DNA of 34,110 bases, from the NCBI GenBank assembly GCA_035637315.1, contig DASPXK010000343.1, positions 1 to 34,110 of the forward strand. The letters run 5' to 3'. The number at the start of each line of letters is the position of its first letter. The first letter of the stretch is position 1. The position numbers and the translations under genes are program-made. Origin of the DNA: DASPXK01 sp035637315 (GTDB lineage Bacteria; Chloroflexota; UBA6077; JACCZL01). Under the pieces are notes generated by a model. It saw only the letters and a list, made by a program, of their open reading frames with translations, did not search any database and was not told the origin of the DNA. Below are positions 23,408 to 28,975 of this stretch, one piece after another.

Positions 23408-24346
23408 ATGCTGCCCCAGGCCGCTATCGTCATCATCGCTGGCCCGACGGGCGTGGGCAAGTCGGTGTTGGCGCTCGGGCTCGCCGAGCGGTTCGGCATG
23501 GAGATAATCTCCGCCGATTCGCGGCAGGTCTACCGCGAGCTGGACATCGGGACCGCCAAGCCGGGCCGCGTCGAGCGCGCCCGCGTGCCACATCACCTGG
23601 TCGACTACGTCGAGCCGGACGAGTCGTACTCGGTCGCCCGCTTCCGCGACGATGCCGAGGTCGTCCTTGCCGACCTGGCTGCACGCCGCGTCGGCGCGCT
23701 GGTGGTGGGTGGAACGGGGCACTACGTTCAGGCCCTGAGTGACCGCATCGAGCCGCCTCGAGTGCCACCGCAGCCAGAGCTGCGAGCGGCGCTCGAGCGG
23801 CTGGCAGCCGAGCGCGGCGCCAACGCGCTGCACGCCCAGCTCGAACAGCTCGATCCAGCCTCCGCCCAGGCGATCCCGCCGAGTAACGTTCGGCGGGCAA
23901 TCCGTGCCATCGAGGTTGCGCGCGCCACTGGCCAACCGTTCTCACGGATAGGAAGGCGACGGGGCAAGCGCCGGATGGCGCTGCGGGTGGCTCTGACCCT
24001 GTCCCGTGAGGAGCTGTATCGCCGCGTCGACGCCCGCGTCGACAGAATGCTCGCGGCCGGCTGGCTCGATGAGGTACGCGGCCTGCTACGCCGCGGCTAT
24101 GATCCAGACTTGCCGGCCCTGGCAGCGACAGGATATCGCGAGCTGATCGCGCACCTGCGCGGCGAACTGTCGCTCGAAGACGCGGTCCAGCGCATCAAGT
24201 GGGCCACCCACGCTTACATTCGTCGCCAGTACGTCTGGCTGCGGCGCCAGCCGAGCTACCGATGGCTAGAGGCCGGCCCTAGCGCGTACACTCGCGTCGA
24301 GCCCCTCGTGCGGCGCTATCTCGAGACGATCGCGAGGCGGGCGTGA
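23408..24346 (+). CDS. miaA: tRNA dimethylallyltransferase MiaA
   Basis: Adds a dimethylallyl group to N6 of A37 in tRNAs reading UNN codons. The 312-residue protein has the P-loop AGPTGVGKS (11-19), the DSRQVYRELDIGTAKP segment with the catalytic Asp37, VPHHLVDYVEP, the VVGGTGHYVQAL loop and, near the end, ATGYRELIAHLRGE followed by an IKWATHAYIRRQYVWLR segment, all standard. The start ATG at 23408 is preceded by a -10 box nine bases away, so the mRNA is probably leaderless or nearly so. The dapF-like gene follows 28 bp downstream on the same strand and is likely co-transcribed. Confidence 0.96.
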   Translation: MLPQAAIVIIAGPTGVGKSVLALGLAERFGMEIISADSRQVYRELDIGTAKPGRVERARVPHHLVDYVEPDESYSVARFRDDAEVVLADLAARRVGALVVGGTGHYVQALSDRIEPPRVPPQPELRAALERLAAERGANALHAQLEQLDPASAQAIPPSNVRRAIRAIEVARATGQPFSRIGRRRGKRRMALRVALTLSREELYRRVDARVDRMLAAGWLDEVRGLLRRGYDPDLPALAATGYRELIAHLRGELSLEDAVQRIKWATHAYIRRQYVWLRRQPSYRWLEAGPSAYTRVEPLVRRYLETIARRA

Positions 24347-24374
24347 CAGAACACGGGACCAAAGGTGCCAAGCG

Positions 24375-25199
24375 ATGCACGAGTTTGTGAAGTCGCACGG
24401 GCTGGGCAACGACTACCTCATCTTGGCGCCGTCCGCCCGCGTGCCAGACTTGACGGAAGCGGCGATCAAGCTGATCTGCCATCGGAACTTTGGGGTTGGC
24501 TCGGACGGGATCCTGCTGCGCACTGAGTCGACGAAGGCCGACTTCGGATTGAGGATCTTCAATCCCGACGGAAGCGAGGCCGAGAAGAGCGGCAACGGCG
24601 TGCGAATCTTCGCCAAGTATCTGTACGACCACGGATTTACCAACTCGGACCGATTCACTATCGACACGCCCGGCGGGGTTGTGCACGCTGAGCTGCGGAT
24701 CGTGGATCGGCGGGTCGCGGACATCACCGTCAACATGGGGACTGCGACCTTCGACCCGCTCGATTCGATCGACGTGGATGGCCAGTCGTTGGAAGTCACC
24801 TCGCTCTCGGTGGGCAATCCGCATTGCGTGATCATCGTGCCCGACCTTGCGGCGGTCGACCTCTACCGTCTGGGACCGAGGATCGAGCGCCACCCGGCCT
24901 TTCCGAATCGGACCAACGTCCAATTCGCGCAGGTCATCTCGCGCGCCGAGGTGCGGATCAGGATCTGGGAACGCGGGGCGGGGGAGACGTTGGCCTCTGG
25001 CTCGAGCAGCTGCGCGGTGGCGGCAGCCTGCCATCGGCTCGGCCTGATTGACCGCGAGGTGACCATCACGATGGACGGCGGCCAGCTTGCGCTTCTGCTC
25101 GCCGAGGACGGCGAGATCTGGATGACGGGACCAGTCGAGGAAGTCTGCAGCGGTGACCTGAGTGACGATCTGTTGAGGCGGCTTGGGACATCGGTGTGA
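24375..25199 (+). CDS. DapF-fold protein with both catalytic cysteines replaced by serine
   Basis: A 274-residue full-length homologue of diaminopimelate epimerase, which interconverts LL- and meso-DAP with two active-site cysteines. The fold motifs are intact: KSHGLGNDY, GVGSDGIL, FNPDGSEAE, GNG, SVGNPHCVI, and GAGETLA. The Cys before GNG (E. coli Cys73) is Ser72 here (EKSGNG), and the Cys in the ACGSG loop (E. coli Cys217) is Ser208 (GETLASGSSSCA). The third conserved Cys (E. coli Cys79) is Ile78. There is no sign of decay: no frameshift, normal length, other substrate-binding residues kept. It follows miaA by 28 bp, and dapL lies about 840 bp away. It may be an epimerase of altered chemistry, a racemase for another substrate, or a non-catalytic relative; I would not call it DapF without an assay. 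Confidence 0.88.
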   Translation: MHEFVKSHGLGNDYLILAPSARVPDLTEAAIKLICHRNFGVGSDGILLRTESTKADFGLRIFNPDGSEAEKSGNGVRIFAKYLYDHGFTNSDRFTIDTPGGVVHAELRIVDRRVADITVNMGTATFDPLDSIDVDGQSLEVTSLSVGNPHCVIIVPDLAAVDLYRLGPRIERHPAFPNRTNVQFAQVISRAEVRIRIWERGAGETLASGSSSCAVAAACHRLGLIDREVTITMDGGQLALLLAEDGEIWMTGPVEEVCSGDLSDDLLRRLGTSV

Positions 25200-25273
25200 C
25201 CCACGCGCAGGCCGGGGCAGGTAGCGATGGCGCGCATGGAAGCGTCGCCAATGCCCGCTCCAAGGCCGGCAGC

Positions 25274-25282
25274 TGTTACACT
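25274..25282 (+). promoter_or_regulatory. Extended -10 promoter for the HEPN gene
   Basis: TGTTACACT fits the TGnTACACT extended -10 form, 27 bp before the HEPN ATG, with a predicted start near 25289. Confidence 0.4.
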
Positions 25283-25308
25283 GGTCACAGGGCCTGCGCG
25301 GTGGGTCA

Positions 25309-26004
25309 ATGGTGAACCGGGCACCGGACCGGCTGGCGCAGGCGGAGCGTGACCTGGACCATGCGCGCCATTCGGTCGCGGCCGGAGATTACGAGTGGGC
25401 ATGCTTCGCGGCCCAACAGGCGGCCGAGAACGCGGTCAAGGGCGCCCTCCTGGCGCTGGGCGGAGAGGGCTGGGGCCACGGCGTGACCCGCCTGCTCACG
25501 GACTTTGCGCAGCACCAGTCGGTCGTGGCTGAGATCGTCGACGCGGCCCGACGTCTCGACAAGCACTACATGCCGACACGCTACCCGAACGGCTTTCCGG
25601 CCGGTTCACCCAAGGATTACTACACGAGCCAGGAGAGCGAGCAGGCCATTGCGGACGCAACCGCCATTTTACCAGCTTTGCCGCCAGTCGATTCGTCAAC
25701 CGTGAGGCCGTGCTCCAAGCGCTGCGCCAGGCGGCCAGCCGAGCCGGGCTGGAGTGCTCCAGCGTACGTGCGATTCACCTCTTTGGATCCTACGCCGACG
25801 GCACTCCGACACCACATAGTGACGCTGACGTGCTCGTGGTGGCCGACGAGGAGGCCGACCGCCGTGACGTCTACGACTGCTGTTCGGCAGTCTTCCTGGA
25901 TGTTCCGGTCCCGGTCGACCTGTTCGTTCAGCTGCAGTCCGAAGCTGAGGCGAGCCGCGCTGCCGGCCGCGGCCTCGCCGCGGCCGCGCTGCGCCACTCC
26001 CTGA
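25309..26004 (+). CDS. HEPN-domain protein with an out-of-frame C-terminal extension
   Basis: Residues 1-125 are a HEPN domain: APDRLAQAERDLDHARH, WACFAAQQAAENAVKGALLAL, and the RRLDKHYMPTRYPNG segment whose Arg-x4-His is the usual RNase motif, then DYYTSQESEQAIADATAIL. Such proteins are normally about 125-135 residues and pair with a nucleotidyltransferase. Here the frame does not stop after the domain but runs another ~105 codons to 26004, through the partner gene in a different frame; that part looks like shadow translation (Ser/Arg/Pro-rich). So either the stop has been lost, the sequence has an indel, or ribosomes shift frame to make a fusion. The ATG at 25309 has no strong ribosome site. 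Likely role: toxin part of a HEPN/MNT toxin-antitoxin-like pair. Confidence 0.75.
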   Translation: MVNRAPDRLAQAERDLDHARHSVAAGDYEWACFAAQQAAENAVKGALLALGGEGWGHGVTRLLTDFAQHQSVVAEIVDAARRLDKHYMPTRYPNGFPAGSPKDYYTSQESEQAIADATAILPALPPVDSSTVRPCSKRCARRPAEPGWSAPAYVRFTSLDPTPTALRHHIVTLTCSWWPTRRPTAVTSTTAVRQSSWMFRSRSTCSFSCSPKLRRAALPAAASPRPRCATP

Positions 26005-26030
26005 CTCTCTATCCCGCCTCGGCTTGCTAG
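25710..26030 (+). CDS. Minimal nucleotidyltransferase (MntA-like)
   Basis: A 106-residue pol-beta-type nucleotidyltransferase. The signature GSYADGTPTPHSDAD is an exact GS-x10-DxD, and the third acidic strand is VPVDLFV. In HepT/MntA systems the nucleotidyltransferase silences the HEPN RNase by adding AMP groups to it, and this role is inferred from the neighbouring HEPN gene. The start is uncertain: homologues begin around NREAVLQAL, which is encoded just upstream in this frame, but no ATG, GTG or TTG is available there, so the first usable codon is the GTG at 25710. It overlaps the HEPN reading frame by 295 bp (frame -1 relative to it). It ends 8 bp before the convergent dapL stop. Confidence 0.8.
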   Translation: MLQALRQAASRAGLECSSVRAIHLFGSYADGTPTPHSDADVLVVADEEADRRDVYDCCSAVFLDVPVPVDLFVQLQSEAEASRAAGRGLAAAALRHSLTLYPASAC

Positions 26031-26038
26031 CCCCGATA

Positions 26039-27205
26039 CTACCCGAACGCCTGGCGGAGGCGCTGGCAAGCCGCCTCGAGGCGGGCGTCCGGAACGGTCA
26101 GCGAGATGCGGAAAAACCCCTCGCCTCGCTGCCCGTAGCCGATACCCGGGGTGATGACCACGCCGGCCTTGTCGAGCACTTCGGCCGCGAAGTCCATTGA
26201 GGGCCGGGTGTCGGGGGTGGGCGACCAGACGTAGAAAGTGGCCCGTGGCGTGTCGGGATCGAGCCCGATCGCGCGGAGGGTCTCCAGGACGAGGTCACGC
26301 CGACGTTGGTAGGCGGCGATCAGGGCGCGCGTGCTGTCCTGCGGGCCCTCCAGGGCGGCGATGCCGGCGTACTGGATGGCGTTGAAGATGCCCGAGTCGG
26401 TGTTCTCCTTCACCTGGGACATGCCCGAGATCAGGTCAGGGTTGCCGACCGCCATCCCGATCCGCCAGCCCGTCATGTTGTAGGGCTTCGAGAGCGAGTT
26501 GAACTCCACCGCCACGTCCATCGCCCCCTCCGCCTGGAGGATGCTCGCCGGCCGATAGCCGTCATAAGCGATCTCGCTGTACGGGTTGTCGTTGACCAGG
26601 ACGATGTCGTTCTCCTTCGCCCAGCGGACGGCGCGCTGATAGAAGTCCAGCGGGGCCACGGCAGCGGTCGGGTTGTTCGGATAGTTCAAGAACAAGAGTC
26701 GGGCTCGGCCGGCAAGCTCGGTCGGGATCGCTTCCAGGCGGGGTAGGTAGCCGTCCTCGCGGTAAAGTGGGATCCGCTCGACCTCTGCACCGGCAAAGAC
26801 CGCACTGGCGAAATAGGCCGGGTACCCGGGGTCGGGCAGCAGGGCGCAATCGCCGGTGTCGAGCACAGCCAGGCAGAGGTGGTGGTTGCCCTCCTTGCTG
26901 CCGATTAGAGCCAACACCTCGCGCTCGGGGTCGAGGCTGACCCCGAAGCGCTCTCGATACCAACCGGCAGCGCTAGCCCGAAAGCGCAGCATGCCCTTCT
27001 CTTCGTCTGTCGGGTACTGGTGGTTGGCCGGGTCCTCGGCGGCCGCCTGGAGAGCCTGGATCACGTGGCCCGGTGTCGGCTGGTCCGGGTCGCCCACGCC
27101 CAGACTGATCACGTCGATGCCACGCTCTCTGGCCTCGCGGATCTTGTTTCGGATCTGGACGAACAGATACGGGGGCAGCTTGCTGAGCCGCTCAGCCTTC
27201 TGCAC
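26039..27205 (-). CDS. dapL: LL-diaminopimelate aminotransferase (DapL)
   Basis: Converts tetrahydrodipicolinate plus glutamate directly to LL-diaminopimelate, bypassing the acylated intermediates, for lysine and peptidoglycan. The 388-residue class I PLP aminotransferase has SLGVGDPDQPTP, the DapL-like IGSKEGNHHL segment, DPGYPAYF, FLNYPNNPT, and Lys240 in SLSKPYNMTGWRIG as the PLP lysine. The start is GTG at 27203-27205 with GGAGG seven bases upstream. It is divergent from gdhA, whose product makes the glutamate amino donor. Related alanine/aspartate aminotransferases share the fold, so substrate is a strong family-level inference rather than proof; the dapF-like gene nearby supports it. 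Confidence 0.87.
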   Translation of the reverse strand: MQKAERLSKLPPYLFVQIRNKIREARERGIDVISLGVGDPDQPTPGHVIQALQAAAEDPANHQYPTDEEKGMLRFRASAAGWYRERFGVSLDPEREVLALIGSKEGNHHLCLAVLDTGDCALLPDPGYPAYFASAVFAGAEVERIPLYREDGYLPRLEAIPTELAGRARLLFLNYPNNPTAAVAPLDFYQRAVRWAKENDIVLVNDNPYSEIAYDGYRPASILQAEGAMDVAVEFNSLSKPYNMTGWRIGMAVGNPDLISGMSQVKENTDSGIFNAIQYAGIAALEGPQDSTRALIAAYQRRRDLVLETLRAIGLDPDTPRATFYVWSPTPDTRPSMDFAAEVLDKAGVVITPGIGYGQRGEGFFRISLTVPDARLEAACQRLRQAFG

Positions 27206-27224
27206 TCAGAGCCTCCGCGCATAA

Positions 27225-27342
27225 CTCCCTCTCCCGCTGGGAGAGGGCCGGGTGAGGGGCCACTCCCTCTCCCGCTGGGAGACAACAAGTCCGCTTCGCG
27301 GGGTCGAGGCGAGGGCTCTCTGGGAGATATCGGGGTGAGGGC
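27225..27342. repeat. Two and a half tandem copies of the CCCTCTCCC palindromic repeat
   Basis: Copy a (27225-27260) is CTCCCTCTCCCGCTGGGAGA followed by GGGCCGGGTGAGGGGC. Copy b (27262-27316) repeats CTCCCTCTCCCGCTGGGAGA and then has the ACAACAAGTCCGCTTCGCGG block shared with the repeat at 4510. A remnant TCTCTGGGAGATATCGGGGT then GAGGGC ends at 27342. They fill the space between the divergent dapL and gdhA promoters. Confidence 0.85.
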
Positions 27343-27391
27343 CCGTGGAGACAGTGTCGCGCGGGAACATGCTATCAAACCGCCTCGGCCG

Positions 27392-27400
27392 TGCTAAACT
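27392..27400 (+). promoter_or_regulatory. Extended -10 promoter for gdhA
   Basis: TGCTAAACT is an extended -10 element (TGnTAAACT), placing the transcript start near 27407 and leaving an untranslated leader of about 188 nt. The -35 region (TATCAA, 27374-27379) is weak. Confidence 0.5.
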
Positions 27401-27406
27401 GAGGCA

Positions 27407-27594
27407 TCGGTGGCCGGCATGCAGCGTTGCATGCCTGGAGTGATGGTGAGGGCAAAGGCGCCATCATTGAGAGCGGCGACTCTGCAGTCGGAGCCATCGT
27501 CAGCAATAGAACGAGCCGACCTGCGCGCATGGGCGTTGGGCCGGCTCTCTTGTTGCATCCGCCGGCCTCAGGCGGCGTGACCAGGGAGGACGAG
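27407..27594 (+). promoter_or_regulatory. Structured leader of gdhA, possible cis-regulatory RNA
   Basis: The ~188 nt before the gdhA start fold into several local hairpins seen by eye: GGCATGCA/TGCATGCC with a four-base loop (about 27415-27434); GATGGTG/CGCCATC (one G-U pair); CGACT/AGTCG; a larger GAGCCG/CGGCTC stem; and CCGCC/GGCGG just before the GGGAGG ribosome site, which could hide it. The same frame is open through here, but the residues look non-coding. It matches no riboswitch consensus I know (TPP, SAM, cobalamin, glycine, lysine, FMN, T-box, fluoride, glutamine were considered). Confidence 0.45.
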
Positions 27595-28869
27595 TTGGTC
27601 ACTAAGGGCTCGGAGATTCAGGGCAGCAGCGAGTCGCCGTTCGCAATGGCGCAGGCGCAGTTTGATTTCGCGGCCGACAAGCTCCGACTCAATCCGAATG
27701 TGCGGGGTGTGCTTCGCGAGCCGCGTCGTGAGCTGACGGTCCACTTTCCGGTCGAGCTCGACGACGGCTCGATGGAGGTCTTCACGGGCTACCGAATCCA
27801 ACACAATCTGGCCCGCGGTCCAGCCAAGGGCGGCATCCGCTACCACCCGGCCGTCACCCTGGACGAGATCAAGGCGCTCGCGATGTGGATGACCTGGAAG
27901 TGCGCGGTTGTCAAGATCCCTTACGGCGGGGCCAAGGGGGGCGTGATCTGCAATCCGAAGACGCTCTCGCTTCGCGAGCTGGAACGCCTCACGCGTCGAT
28001 ACGCCACCGAGATCTCGGTCCTAATCGGACCGGAGAGCGATATCCCGGCTCCGGACGTCAACACCAATGCCCAGACCATGGCCTGGATCATGGACACGAT
28101 CTCCATGCACCAGGGCTACTCAGTGCCGGGTGTAGTGACCGGGAAGCCGCTCTCGATCGGCGGGTCGGAGGGTCGAGCCGACGCCACCGGGCGCGGGGCC
28201 GTGTACTGCATTCAGGAGGCGGCTAAAGCGCTTAAGCTCGAGCTGCGCGATGCGCGGGTCGCCGTTCAGGGCTTCGGCAACGTTGGCGAGGCCACGGCCC
28301 GCTTTCTGCAAGAGCTGGGCTGCAAGATCATCGCCCTGAGCGACTCGAGCGGCGGGATATTCCGGGCCGAGGGGATCGACCTGTCCCTCGCCAGACGCCA
28401 CAAGCAGGAGACCGGTAGCCTAGGAGGCGCGCCACGCACGGAGCGGATCTCGAACGAGGACCTGATCGAGGTGGAGTGCGAGGTGCTCGTCCCGGCCGCG
28501 CTGGAGGGCGTCATCATCGCTCGGAACGCCGATCGGGTAAGGGCGCGCATCGTGGCCGAGGGCGCCAATGGCCCGACGACTCCGGACGCGGACGCGATCC
28601 TGTCCGCCAAGGGGATCATGGTCATCCCGGACATCCTCTGCAACGCTGGTGGCGTGACGGTCTCGTATTTCGAGTGGGTTCAGGACCGCGAAGAGTTCTT
28701 CTGGACCCTCGAAGAGATCGGCGCGCGCCTGCGGCGGATCATGACCCGTGCGTTCGACGACACGCTGCGGGTGGCGCGCGAGCACGATGTCGATCTTCGG
28801 ATGGCTGCCTACATGCTCGCCGTCGGCCGCGTCGCCGAAGCCACCCTCACCCGCGGCATCTACCCGTAA
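27595..28869 (+). CDS. gdhA: Glutamate dehydrogenase (Glu/Leu/Phe/Val family)
   Basis: Interconverts glutamate with 2-oxoglutarate and ammonia. From a TTG at 27595, with GGGAGG six bases before it, the protein is 424 residues, the usual size; the frame is open to 27427 but the extra 56 residues match nothing in the family. Landmarks are FTGYRIQHN, GPAKGGIRYHP, catalytic Lys114 in PYGGAKGGV, the TGKP segment, the dinucleotide loop GFGNVG (226-231) and the end of the second strand at ALSDSSGG (Asp250), which favours NAD over NADP. The residues EGANGPTT and NAGGVTVSYFEW are typical of the family. It is preceded by a long structured leader and divergent from dapL, for which it supplies glutamate. 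Confidence 0.95.
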   Translation: MVTKGSEIQGSSESPFAMAQAQFDFAADKLRLNPNVRGVLREPRRELTVHFPVELDDGSMEVFTGYRIQHNLARGPAKGGIRYHPAVTLDEIKALAMWMTWKCAVVKIPYGGAKGGVICNPKTLSLRELERLTRRYATEISVLIGPESDIPAPDVNTNAQTMAWIMDTISMHQGYSVPGVVTGKPLSIGGSEGRADATGRGAVYCIQEAAKALKLELRDARVAVQGFGNVGEATARFLQELGCKIIALSDSSGGIFRAEGIDLSLARRHKQETGSLGGAPRTERISNEDLIEVECEVLVPAALEGVIIARNADRVRARIVAEGANGPTTPDADAILSAKGIMVIPDILCNAGGVTVSYFEWVQDREEFFWTLEEIGARLRRIMTRAFDDTLRVAREHDVDLRMAAYMLAVGRVAEATLTRGIYP

Positions 28870-28877
28870 CCATCAAG

Positions 28878-28921
28878 TCCCTCTCCCTCTGGGCCCTCTG
28901 GGAGAGGGTCGGGGTGAGGGC
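28878..28921. repeat. CCCTCTCCC palindromic repeat after gdhA
   Basis: TCCCTCTCCCTCTGGGCCCT followed by CTGGGAGAGGGTCGGGGTGA then GGGC: hairpin of CCCTCTCCC with GGGAGAGGG plus the GTCGGGGTGAGGG tail. It starts 9 bp after the gdhA stop and is likely its terminator. Confidence 0.75.
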
Positions 28922-28956
28922 TTCGTGTCATCCTGAGACCTCACGATCACACGAAG
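28921..28956. repeat. Inverted repeat with GTCATCCTGAG half-copy
   Basis: CTTCGTGT (28921-28928) pairs with ACACGAAG (28949-28956). Inside lies GTCATCCTGAG (28926-28936), the opening of the palindrome family at 14705, here without its second arm. Confidence 0.5.
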
Positions 28957-28963
28957 CGTAGGC

Positions 28964-28969
28964 TATGCT
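28964..28969 (+). promoter_or_regulatory. Candidate -10 box giving a leaderless transcript
   Basis: TATGCT ends seven bases before the GTG start at 28976, so transcription would begin at the start codon itself. No ribosome site is present in the 6-base gap, which agrees with leaderless translation. Confidence 0.4.
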
Positions 28970-28975
28970 CCAGAA

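Noticed and set aside
27407..27594. c-di-GMP or fluoride riboswitch before gdhA
   Set aside because: Short look-alike words (GGGCAAAG, GATGG) occur, but the remaining conserved blocks of either class are absent.
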